From the NCBI RefSeq assembly GCF_002850255.1, contig NZ_CP022522.1, positions 2,603,125 through 2,667,124 on the forward strand: DNA of 64,000 bases, read 5' to 3'. Origin of the DNA: Pseudoalteromonas sp. NC201. Lineage in GTDB: Bacteria; Pseudomonadota; Gammaproteobacteria; Enterobacterales; Alteromonadaceae. The position numbers and the translations under genes were made by a program. Shown here one piece after another: positions 8,252 to 15,593 of the stretch. Position 1 is the first letter of the stretch, and each line of letters begins with the position of its first letter. The notes below the pieces were generated by a model. The model saw nothing but the letters and a program-made list of their open reading frames with translations. It was not told the DNA's origin and ran no database searches.

Positions 8252-8377
8252 GTGAATAAGGTTGGGTATGCGCGAGTTTCGACCACAGATCCGTCTTTAG
8301 GCTTACAAGTAGCCAAACTTGAGGAAGCGGATTACGACAAAGTGTTTATTAATATGACTTACTTTGTTGATTTGTAG
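8252..8377 (+). pseudogene. N-terminal fragment of a serine resolvase
   Basis: From a GTG at 8252 the frame encodes about 41 residues. The first 34 (NKVGYARVSTTDPSLGLQ and onward) match the start of the intact resolvase at 10958, including the catalytic serine in YARVST. The match then ends and a stop follows. Upstream bases CTAAACGAACAACTGCC match the region before the intact gene (CTAAATGAACAATTGCC), so part of its res/promoter region is also duplicated. Confidence 0.8.
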
Positions 8378-8564
8378 GTCGAATAAAGCGTGCAACGCCA
8401 CCACCTGACAAACCTTTTGCACAGCAGTTACACTTTTTTCGTAACTCTGTTGGAAAGCGCCTACGACTTTTCCAACCTATGGGAACATGCTAATAAAGTG
8501 TTATTGATCTAACGAGCGAAGAATGAGTGTTTTATTTGATTTAGTTTTTAAATTTAGAAAGATA
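8378..8564. other. Non-coding remnant between resolvase fragment and left repeat
   Basis: I see no gene. The distal part (from about 8498, GTGTTATTGATCTAA) resembles the bases before the right-hand repeat (18869, GTGCTATTGATCTAA). The homology between the two island ends therefore extends, with gaps, beyond the 69-bp core. Confidence 0.5.
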
Positions 8565-8633
8565 GGAATTAGTATGTTTTAGTATACTTCTGAGTGCTAT
8601 TAATAAGACTTACACTTCAAACAACACACTTGG
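8565..8633. repeat. Left 69-bp direct repeat flanking the island (att-like)
   Basis: It is identical to 18918-18986 except for three substitutions. The last 41 bp, starting AGTGCTATTAATAAG and ending ACACACTTGG, are identical. Same-orientation repeats at both ends of a tyrosine-recombinase element are expected for attachment sites. Confidence 0.85.
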
Positions 8634-8848
8634 TGGGGTTTGTAGTCGACTTACAAATTTATAGCGGAAACCATACTAAATATACAAAAAATAATTAAAA
8701 CAATGAGGTGTAATGGTAGAAAATTAGTAATCTATAAAAGAAGTAAGACATAGCTGTTCAATTATATTGCGCTTTTTAGCTTGCTATTTGCCAAAAATAG
8801 ACGTTATTAACTAAGCGTATTGCACATAGCAAGACCTTAAGCTCCGTA

Positions 8849-9748
8849 TCAAGCACGCATCACTTTGTTCCAGTCTATACTATACTCGGCTGCTTCAAGT
8901 TCACGCGCTAGAGCCTGTTTCCATCCACCATTATTATCCATTGTCTCCCAAATAACACCCGCGAAATCACTAGGAATTTCCAACGAGCCACGCTTTAGAG
9001 CACATATTTTTTCTCTGCCCAAGCGACCAATAAAGTAGCCCAGTTCCAATAAAACATTTTGCCGAGCCCTAGGCTCGAGTATTCCTCCCTTTACACACCC
9101 CTCATCATCTGGTGTGAGAAGGACTACCGCAAATCCAACATCGCTGTTTGCAACGACCTTTTCGATAATTGTTTTTCCTTGATTTGCCTGTTCATGAAGA
9201 ATGACGACCTCCAAGCCCATACGCTCCAGAAAACGAGCCACAGCTTCCCGAGCACCATCGTCATGGCCGTGTACGATAAATATCTTGTTTGAGATTGGCG
9301 GCTTCAACACAGTCTCTGTACTCCCCTTCAATTGAATGTAGTTTTTATAATCACGAACGAATGGAATAATAAGCTGTCCAGTAAGTGAATGGATACCTGC
9401 GATAATTTTCTTCCCAGAATAGAAATACTGATGACCGAAATTAACGGCGTATCTTGGCTCGCTGGCCAACTTTTCAATGAGAAGTAACGTTAATCCCATC
9501 GTTTTTTTGGGATCATCCGGCCATGCAAGCTGGGCACTACCAACCATACCCAGATCTGTTTTTTTGCTTTCTGCAAGGAAAGCATCGAGATCAGCCTCTT
9601 TCGTTAATTCTTCGTTGTAAGGTTCAAGATCGGTATGCCGTAACAATTGAGCGAGCTTTTTCAGTGGACGTTCGTACGTTTGCATCTGCGAATTCTGCAA
9701 GTCCAAAACAGCATTGTTAATTTCTTCGAAAATATCCTGGGCCATCAC
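8849..9748 (-). CDS. TIR-domain (CAP12/Pycsar-effector type) nucleotide-binding-like protein
   Basis: This protein has 299 residues from the GTG at 9748, or 298 from the ATG at 9745, which overlaps the upstream stop as TGATG. The C-terminal half (about 156-285) matches the PF10137 TIR family: IFIVHGHDDGAREAVARFL, VVILHE, VGFAVVLLTPDDEG, RARQNVLLELGYFIGRLG with putative catalytic E235, and IPSDFAGVIW. Bacterial TIR domains of this type typically hydrolyse NAD+ in anti-phage abortive defence. The N-terminal 150 residues are helical and unrecognised; there is no cyclic-nucleotide-binding domain. It is translationally coupled to the 95-residue protein upstream. An immune effector role is inference. 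Confidence 0.85.
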   Translation of the reverse strand: MMAQDIFEEINNAVLDLQNSQMQTYERPLKKLAQLLRHTDLEPYNEELTKEADLDAFLAESKKTDLGMVGSAQLAWPDDPKKTMGLTLLLIEKLASEPRYAVNFGHQYFYSGKKIIAGIHSLTGQLIIPFVRDYKNYIQLKGSTETVLKPPISNKIFIVHGHDDGAREAVARFLERMGLEVVILHEQANQGKTIIEKVVANSDVGFAVVLLTPDDEGCVKGGILEPRARQNVLLELGYFIGRLGREKICALKRGSLEIPSDFAGVIWETMDNNGGWKQALARELEAAEYSIDWNKVMRA

Positions 9749-10032
9749 GAATCCTCATTGGACTGTAATCGGGCCTCAGCAGCTTTTTGTAGAATACTCT
9801 CTCTATATTGGTTTTTCATTTTTTCGGCGAGCGAACCAACGAAGGGGTTATCGGTGTACGATTCAATACGGTTATCTACTATTTGGTTAACCGATTGGAT
9901 GGCAGCTTCAATACTCATAGGGTCATGAGGATCAAAGCTAACGGCGCCCAAATCACCATCAAGTCGGTTCAATGCTTGCGTTATTTCTTTTAACTCTTTT
10001 TGCAACTTGTCGAGCCCAGTAATTTTAAGCAT
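9745..10032 (-). CDS. Small helical protein coupled to the TIR protein
   Basis: This is a 95-residue, charged, mostly helical protein. The N-terminal segment LDKLQKELKEITQALNRLDG looks like a coiled coil, followed by VSFDPHDPMSIEAAIQSV and a basic C-terminus. A good ribosome binding site (CAGGAGAG) precedes the ATG, and its stop overlaps the TIR gene start. I recall similar small proteins in proteobacterial mobile elements without assigned function. It may regulate, inhibit or present a ligand to the TIR protein. Confidence 0.75.
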   Translation of the reverse strand: MLKITGLDKLQKELKEITQALNRLDGDLGAVSFDPHDPMSIEAAIQSVNQIVDNRIESYTDNPFVGSLAEKMKNQYRESILQKAAEARLQSNEDS

Positions 10033-10084
10033 GTTCTCTCCTGTATATAATGCCTCAGTTCTTTTTTACGCTTTAAGGTCATTC

Positions 10085-10798
10085 TTATCTACTCTTAAGA
10101 CGATTCACTATCCACCTATAACTGCATGGCTTTAGCTCGCTTAAATCAGCCTTATGCCTTTCAACATTCAGCGTATCAAGCTGCTCAAGAAGTAGGTCAT
10201 AAACCTTTTGATACCTCACCACCGTATGGGTGCGAAGGTATTCGTTGATCACTTCATCAATGAGGTCATGCACTTCTTGGGGCAATTGCTTGGTACGATT
10301 GCCTTTGGCTTTATGCTTAGGCATCAGTGCGTGTTTATCCCAGCCGCTTTCCACAAAGGTTTTATTCCAATAGGCTAGCGTGCGCCATGACGGTGGGCTG
10401 CTGTCGTTTATTTCAACCGCCCTTTGGGCAATATACGGGGTTAACCATTTCTCAGTATAGGCTGGAACGCTTTGCTCAAATGCACCTTGCACATACTTAT
10501 AACGTCGCTGCATTTCTTTTCTGGATGCAACATCTTCCGCAGTTTCAGCTTTAGGCTTTTTAACGTTACTAAGTGGTTTAAAGGTTAACTTGGTTGGTAG
10601 CTCACGCCGCGCGATGGTTCTGAGCTGGCCGTTTGAAACCAGTTGCTCAAGCCTTGGCTTTGCAAAATTAAACCGCCCACCGCTTTCAATATCCGTCAAC
10701 ACCACATCACTACCCGCGATACTTTCAACCGCGAAGTAAGAGCATGAATGCTCCGATAGGCGTTTAACTAAAATCAGGTCGGGGTTTTGCAAGTCCAT
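10085..10798 (-). CDS. Truncated TniA/TnsB-like transposase, N-terminal part only
   Basis: This gives about 237 residues from the ATG at 10798 (an upstream extension to 10840 is open but unlike the family). It looks like the N-terminal DNA-binding part of Mu/TniA/TnsB-type transposases: a first small domain (LILVKRLSEHSCSYFAVESI), a basic linker, SPPSWRTLAYWNKTF as a helix-turn-helix, and a second one ending PCSYRWIVNRLKSR. In full-length relatives the DDE integrase domain would follow; here a stop comes immediately, then the promoter-proximal sequence of the 95-residue gene 52 bp on. It is probably a remnant truncated when the TIR pair was captured, or a retained DNA-binding protein. Confidence 0.65.
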   Translation of the reverse strand: MDLQNPDLILVKRLSEHSCSYFAVESIAGSDVVLTDIESGGRFNFAKPRLEQLVSNGQLRTIARRELPTKLTFKPLSNVKKPKAETAEDVASRKEMQRRYKYVQGAFEQSVPAYTEKWLTPYIAQRAVEINDSSPPSWRTLAYWNKTFVESGWDKHALMPKHKAKGNRTKQLPQEVHDLIDEVINEYLRTHTVVRYQKVYDLLLEQLDTLNVERHKADLSELKPCSYRWIVNRLKSR

Positions 10799-10850
10799 TG
10801 TGGTGGCATTTCCTAAAACGACAGCAAAGTATAAGTTCAAATAGCGTATA

Positions 10851-10951
10851 CCCTAATTGAACATCACCAAAACAAGCTAAAAGTGTTCATTTAGGGTGGT
10901 TTAAGGCGTTAGTACGCACTATGTTTATTTAGTCTAGATGCTAAATGAACA
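10851..10951. promoter_or_regulatory. Probable res site and shared promoter region of the resolvase
   Basis: Three related half-sites lie between the divergent transposase fragment and the resolvase: CCCTAATTGAACA (10851-10863), TGTTCATTTAGGG (10884-10896) and CTAAATGAACA (10941-10951). The first two are inverted relative to each other, the arrangement expected of resolvase dimer-binding subsites. A related copy of the third (CTAAACGAACA) precedes the resolvase remnant at 8252. Confidence 0.6.
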
Positions 10952-10957
10952 ATTGCC

Positions 10958-11515
10958 ATGAGTAAGATTGGATATGCGCGAGTTTCGACCACAGATCAGT
11001 CTTTAGATATACAAGTCGCCAAACTTGAAGAAGCGGGTTGTGACAAGGTGTTTACCGATATGGCATCAGCGTCGAATACCAAACGCGATGGGTTTCAAGC
11101 CCTGCTTGGCTACCTTCGTGCTGGTGACACCTTAATTGTGACTCGAGTCGACCGTATCGCTCGTTCCGTACTCGACTTACAAACCTTAGTAAACCACCTA
11201 AAATCCAACGATATTCAGCTACAAGCGCTAGAGCAACCCATCTCAACCGACTCAGCTTCAGGCAAAGCCTTTTTAGATATGCTTGCCGTGTTCGCAGAGT
11301 TTGAACTCAATATCAGAAAAGAACGCCAGTTCGAGGGCATTGCAGCCGCTAAAAAAGCGGGTAAATACAAAGGCCGCAAGCCAATATCCGACAACACCAA
11401 ACAAAGCATTTTATCGCTACGCGCAAAAGCTACACCAGTCAGCCAAATAGCAAACTCTGTAAAGGTTTCAAGAAATACGGTTTATAAAGTTATCAATCAA
11501 GATATTAACAAATGA
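10958..11515 (+). CDS. Serine recombinase, Tn3-type resolvase/TniR-like
   Basis: This 185-residue resolvase has the catalytic N-terminal domain (1-135) with YARVST holding the nucleophilic Ser (S9 or S10 by position), DTLIVTRVDRIARSVLDL with the active-site arginines, and EFELNIRKERQFEGIAAAKK. A C-terminal helix-turn-helix follows (PVSQIANSVKVSRNTVYKVI, about 160-180). It is divergent from the truncated TniA-like gene, the usual arrangement of resolvase and transposase in Tn5053/TniA-type elements, with putative res subsites between them. It appears intact. Its native transposon is no longer complete. Confidence 0.9.
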   Translation: MSKIGYARVSTTDQSLDIQVAKLEEAGCDKVFTDMASASNTKRDGFQALLGYLRAGDTLIVTRVDRIARSVLDLQTLVNHLKSNDIQLQALEQPISTDSASGKAFLDMLAVFAEFELNIRKERQFEGIAAAKKAGKYKGRKPISDNTKQSILSLRAKATPVSQIANSVKVSRNTVYKVINQDINK

Positions 11516-11570
11516 ATTAACTAGGTATAACATATTGAACTTTGCTATCTGCTTGTGAAAAGGAATAACA

Positions 11571-12536
11571 GTGGAAGTATTGATACCATTTGCTAAAGAT
11601 AAAAATGGCTCGCTCGCGTTTGTCGATGAAGTAGAAAGCGGTTTAGAGTGCAATTGTTTTTGCATCAGCTGCGATATGCCTCTTTCCGCGCACAAGTATA
11701 AAACGAACATAAGACGCGATCACTTCAAACATGCACCGAAGGTAAACTCCAAAGATAAGCCATGTGAGATAAGTTATAAACGCGCTATTTTTTGGTTGTG
11801 CCGTAATATACTTGCTACAAATACTAGCATTCGTCTTCCTAGATATATCGGTTATCCAAACAGCGATAAATCCGATGAAGGCGTGCTGATCACTAATGAA
11901 AAGGTATACGAATATCAATCTAAAGTAACATTGAATCCAGCCATCGAAAGCGCGCAAAACGAAATTGCTGTCCTACACACCAATGACTTCGACATCACCC
12001 TTGTTTTAACACTAGAAAGTAGTGCTTACCAATTTAGCTCAACATACAACCAAAAGTCCGCCATTGTAGTTGTCGACGTTGAGGATTTTAGAAAGTATGT
12101 TGAAGGCAAAGTAAATGGCTACAGAAATCAAGTTGAATCTGAATTACTTGAGAAGCTAAGCATCAAGCATTGGCATTTCCACCCACAGCAAACACAAAGG
12201 TTTACAGAGTTTTATCGTAGTAAAAATCAAAAAATACAACTCGCTAAAAAGGAACAAGCACAACGTAAGTGGGAGGAACAACAGCAATTGGCAGAAGAGA
12301 CCGAGCCGTTATATGACCCAGTTTATGGATTTCAGCAAAACCCTCGCTATAAAAGAAAACCGACACGGGCTTTTAGGGATATTATTGACCTAAGCCCCGC
12401 ACCAAAACAATACGAAACGAGGTGGTTTAGGTGTGGCTACTGTACGAATATTTGGCAACGCTCAAGTATAGATATTCCTTATTCTGTTGATGAAACACCG
12501 TGCCCATCTTGCGATCACCTAATCAGAATAGGTTAA
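11571..12536 (+). CDS. CoiA-like protein with two zinc-binding sites, unknown function
   Basis: This 321-residue protein starts at a GTG (11571) with AAAGGA upstream. The N-terminus resembles competence protein CoiA-type proteins: CNCFCISCDMPLSAHK gives a Cys pair, and RRDHFKHAP gives the HFxH element. The middle (about 75-215) may be a nuclease-like fold, but I cannot see convincing PD-(D/E)XK residues. A basic Gln/Glu-rich coiled segment follows (about 225-245). The C-terminus is a zinc ribbon, CGYC at about 287-290 and CPSC at about 312-315. It precedes the ADP-ribosyltransferase-like gene by 10 bp, so the pair is probably co-transcribed. A defence role is suggested only by context. Confidence 0.65.
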   Translation: MEVLIPFAKDKNGSLAFVDEVESGLECNCFCISCDMPLSAHKYKTNIRRDHFKHAPKVNSKDKPCEISYKRAIFWLCRNILATNTSIRLPRYIGYPNSDKSDEGVLITNEKVYEYQSKVTLNPAIESAQNEIAVLHTNDFDITLVLTLESSAYQFSSTYNQKSAIVVVDVEDFRKYVEGKVNGYRNQVESELLEKLSIKHWHFHPQQTQRFTEFYRSKNQKIQLAKKEQAQRKWEEQQQLAEETEPLYDPVYGFQQNPRYKRKPTRAFRDIIDLSPAPKQYETRWFRCGYCTNIWQRSSIDIPYSVDETPCPSCDHLIRIG

Positions 12537-12546
12537 GGCAAACGAT

Positions 12547-13164
12547 ATGATTAACGACAAATCAAAAGCCCTTCTTGAGCAAATGAGAATTGACACTGAT
12601 GAATACTTTAAAAGCTTACATAAACAGTTTGGTGATAACTATAAGATATTCGCAGACATTTTAGATAACTTTGATTGCAAGTCAAAAACGGAGCCAAAAT
12701 CCGCTTTTGAAGATTTTTGGCGGCAAAAGTACGCTTCTTACCCCATAGGGTCAGAACTGTGTAATTCGGCTTTTGAGCTTTTTAACAATTTAAAACGGTT
12801 TTATTCTGGTGGCATATTTGAACTATTCAAAACCAAGCAAGTTGAGTGGGGAGCACCACCAATCAGAATTAAACGCGAAGACGTACCTCCTAACTCAGAT
12901 ATTGAAATGCTTGAAGAAGAAGTAACAATATATCGTGGTTTATCACCAGATGAGTTTGCAAGTAAAAACTTCGCACAGTCTTGGACTATAGACTTAGAAA
13001 CAGCTAGACGATTTGCTCATGAAATATATAAAGATAAGATTAAAGGCATAGTTGTTAAAACTGTTGTACCAAGAAACAAAGTTATCTATTTTAATGCTAA
13101 GGATAATGAACAAGAAGTGATCATTGAGTATGGCGCAGTAAGAGAGGCAGAAGTCTTAATTTAA
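12547..13164 (+). CDS. Putative ADP-ribosyltransferase-fold protein
   Basis: This is a 205-residue, AT-rich gene. The C-terminal 85 residues show the R-S-E layout of ADP-ribosyltransferases: VTIYRG (R130), SWTIDLETARRFA (S145-W-T147, the STS-like strand and following helix) and an EQE motif (E188, E190) before VIIEYG. The N-terminal 120 residues are helical and unrecognised. Proteins of this shape include toxins and phage-defence effectors that modify nucleic acids or proteins. It lies 10 bp after the CoiA-like gene. Activity and target are unproven. Confidence 0.65.
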   Translation: MINDKSKALLEQMRIDTDEYFKSLHKQFGDNYKIFADILDNFDCKSKTEPKSAFEDFWRQKYASYPIGSELCNSAFELFNNLKRFYSGGIFELFKTKQVEWGAPPIRIKREDVPPNSDIEMLEEEVTIYRGLSPDEFASKNFAQSWTIDLETARRFAHEIYKDKIKGIVVKTVVPRNKVIYFNAKDNEQEVIIEYGAVREAEVLI

Positions 13165-13263
13165 GCCCATTTTTGTTAACATTTTAATTTCTGTGATGTT
13201 AAATAGCTTTATAAATACAGCTTTAACATTATCTGTTTTTTTACACAAAGGAGTTGGATAATT

Positions 13264-14067
13264 TTGGAAGAGTTTGAAATACAATATGAAGAGTGTTTTG
13301 TAGCATTTTTGGACGTTCTAGGTTTTCAAGAAATGCTCAATAAAAATAAAAAAGAAAAATTAGAAAAGTACTTTAGAATTGTAGAAAAAGAGATAAACAA
13401 TCTAAAAATCGCCAACACTACTATCAAAAGAAACATACAGTCTATTGTGATAAGCGACTCTATAATTTTGTGCGTTAAGCCAAATAGTTTTGAAGAAATT
13501 CAAAGTCTTAGAGAATTATGTATTGCGATTGCAAAAATACAGTATGAGCTGATGCCTGAAAATATCTTTCTAAGGGGAGCTATTACATTTGGACAAGTTC
13601 ATTTTGATATGAGCCGACATCAGATCGTAGGCCCTGCTTATGTCAAGGCTTATAAGATGGAAGAAGATCTGGCCAAATTTCCAAGGGTTATTTTAGATAC
13701 AAAATTAGTAACTTTGCTTGAAGAGGATAAAAGATCATTTCAAGAGCTGATTTCACGAGTCAATAAAGGCTATTCTACTGAAAAGCTTTACCGTGCAGAT
13801 GTGCTATACAGCCAAACGTCACCACAGATTACTGCAGACCAACCTTTATTCGTGGATTATTTTTCAGGCCTTCTCTGGGCATCTGATAATGATAAAATCG
13901 AACGTGCATTATATAACATTCAAAGCAACCTATTTAAAAACCCTTACCAGCTTCCGAAATATGGTTGGCTTAGAGATTACATACTCACCATAGTCACAAT
14001 TTCCTCTTATAAAAGTCTGCGTACCCAAAAGTCAAAAACATTCATAAAAAGCTTGAGAGGTTACTAG
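13264..14067 (+). CDS. Stand-alone class III nucleotidyl cyclase-like protein
   Basis: This 267-residue protein starts at a TTG (13264) with AAGGAG 10 bp upstream. The topology follows class III cyclases: FVAFLDVLGF gives the first metal Asp (D17), IVISDSIILCV the second (D66), LRGAITFGQVHFD the central strand pair, and IVGPAYVKAYKMEEDLAKFPRVILD the region equivalent to GxxVNxAARLE. The C-terminal 70 residues are basic and unrecognised. Cyclases of this kind act in Pycsar-type anti-phage signalling, where an adjacent effector senses the cyclic nucleotide. No effector is adjacent here; the TIR gene is 3.5 kb away on the other strand. It could also be a housekeeping-like orphan. Confidence 0.65.
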   Translation: MEEFEIQYEECFVAFLDVLGFQEMLNKNKKEKLEKYFRIVEKEINNLKIANTTIKRNIQSIVISDSIILCVKPNSFEEIQSLRELCIAIAKIQYELMPENIFLRGAITFGQVHFDMSRHQIVGPAYVKAYKMEEDLAKFPRVILDTKLVTLLEEDKRSFQELISRVNKGYSTEKLYRADVLYSQTSPQITADQPLFVDYFSGLLWASDNDKIERALYNIQSNLFKNPYQLPKYGWLRDYILTIVTISSYKSLRTQKSKTFIKSLRGY

Positions 14068-14119
14068 GTATAGGTTGATTTCTGTAGGGTTGGTCTTCTG
14101 TATTAGATAAACTGAAGTA

Positions 14120-14770
14120 TTAAATGTAATTTTTTACAGACTTTTTCAACCCATTCACATATCCACGCTTATAAATTTCTTTCCCCTCAGCATCTTTGAC
14201 TTGCCCCGTGGGCATAACTTCCCAGCCTTGCGTGTTAAAAAACGCATCAGAAATTGCGGCTTGGATGGCTTCAACTTCCAGCGGTACCAGTTGTTTGTTT
14301 TCAAGTGTGGTGTTGGTTTTATCGCCTTTGGTTCGGTCAATAAACAAGCCTGAGTTGGCTTTGAACGTATTGAGTTGGTCGCGGTATTTGTTACGCTCGG
14401 CAATCAATGACCCTACTACGGCTCTAATCACTGGGTCGTCGATGGCATCGAGAATATGTTGGTCGTTGCTGTTCAATAGCTGTTTTTGGCGCACTGAGAG
14501 CGGCTTTTTACACGTTGTGCCTGCATAGGCTGCCCAAGCCTCAATTAATTGCTGAAAATGCTTACCTGTGCGATTACGGATGGTTTGTGTTGATGGGCCG
14601 CCTTGCTCTTTAGACAGCCGCCCGATCGTTGCCATAGAAAAGTCGAGAGGCGTTATTCTACTTTGTTGCTCAAGCACAGCATTCAATACCGTTAAAGCAT
14701 TAGCGGTTCTTGTGGTGGCGCTTGCGCATAGCTCTTGCAGCACTAGGGTTGGGTCAACTGGTTTAGCCAT
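14120..14770 (-). CDS. gmtX: Third protein of the recombinase operon, probable GmtX
   Basis: This 216-residue protein is the last gene of the three-gene mobility operon, overlapping the preceding frame by 8 bp. The N-terminal part has FSMATIGRLSKEQGGPSTQT, which looks like a winged-helix or helix-turn-helix unit, followed by a long helical segment (about 95-135) and a short C-terminal domain (GWEVMPTGQVKDAEGKEIYK). No catalytic motif is seen. In GMT elements the third protein has no assigned biochemical role; in analogous Tn554-type elements the small third protein sets insertion frequency or orientation. The symbol rests on context and recalled features. Confidence 0.65.
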   Translation of the reverse strand: MAKPVDPTLVLQELCASATTRTANALTVLNAVLEQQSRITPLDFSMATIGRLSKEQGGPSTQTIRNRTGKHFQQLIEAWAAYAGTTCKKPLSVRQKQLLNSNDQHILDAIDDPVIRAVVGSLIAERNKYRDQLNTFKANSGLFIDRTKGDKTNTTLENKQLVPLEVEAIQAAISDAFFNTQGWEVMPTGQVKDAEGKEIYKRGYVNGLKKSVKNYI

Positions 14771-15593
14771 TTTTCTTCACTCCTAAAGTGGCTGTTGCCA
14801 TGTTTGCTAATGTTCTGATGCTAATGCCTGTATTACTTTCAATCGCTTGTACACCTTGCTCGAGCAGGCCTGCGTCTTTTAAGTAAGCTTCAGTATCAAG
14901 GTACGTAGAGAGCATTGTCATGGCTTTACTTTTATCTGGTTCTTTAGTGGCATTTAGCATGGCATTGACCATCACATTGCCAAGCTTAAGCTGCGCTTCG
15001 TCGTCGAGCTGCATCAGGATTGGTTGGTAGCCCATGCGCATCAGCATGGTGTTTAGCATATTTGATCTGTGATTAATGGCCGTGGTTTTCTTTAAGTCAT
15101 CTTTTAAGTCTGCAAATACTTCTGCGTCATCGCAGATTTGGATCAGCTGCCTAAACTCAGATTTCGTGTCTAAAAAGCTAAAGAATGGTGATATGTCTTG
15201 TGCCGAGCCAAGCGCAATCACTTTGTCTTTGCGGTCGTGTTCTTCCCGGTTTTGCTCAATACTTAGTACCTTACGGATCACCTGAAAACACGCTACTAAG
15301 TCGTTGCAGTATTCATCGGCTTCGGACTTTTGTCGCTCAATACGCCTGTCTATGCTGTTTAGCTGGTCACGCTTGCTAAATGGAGTGCTGTTTACTTCAC
15401 AAAAGTATTCTTCATCCAACAAACTCGCTTGCTCGCCCTCGAGTTCCGCAGCAATTTTGGCCGCTTCTGTGGCGTGATAACTTAGGTTGTTAAAGTGAGC
15501 CGTAAGCGATTGAATATAGCGGATGCTGGTAATAAACCAACGACAGCGAATACAGTTCTCAATGCCATGGGGTACTGGCGCGTGCAGATCCGC
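14763..15593 (-). pseudogene. gmtZ: C-terminal part of gmtZ, cut off by an in-frame TAA
   Basis: Directly after the TAA at 15596-15594, and in the same frame, 276 codons stay open to 14763. They begin ADLHAPVPHGIENCIRCRWF, which reads as the continuation of the large recombinase: the CxxC here complements the Cys residues just before the stop. There is no ATG near the beginning; the first usable start is a TTG at 15422. The remainder is a long charged helical region (about 15480-15200) and a C-terminal helical domain. If no readthrough occurs, this portion is probably lost or made only as a short fragment. Confidence 0.75.

Noticed and set aside
15076..15379. Plus-strand frames opposite the gmtZ C-terminal region
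   Set aside because: They are shadows of the long minus-strand frame and have no family resemblance.
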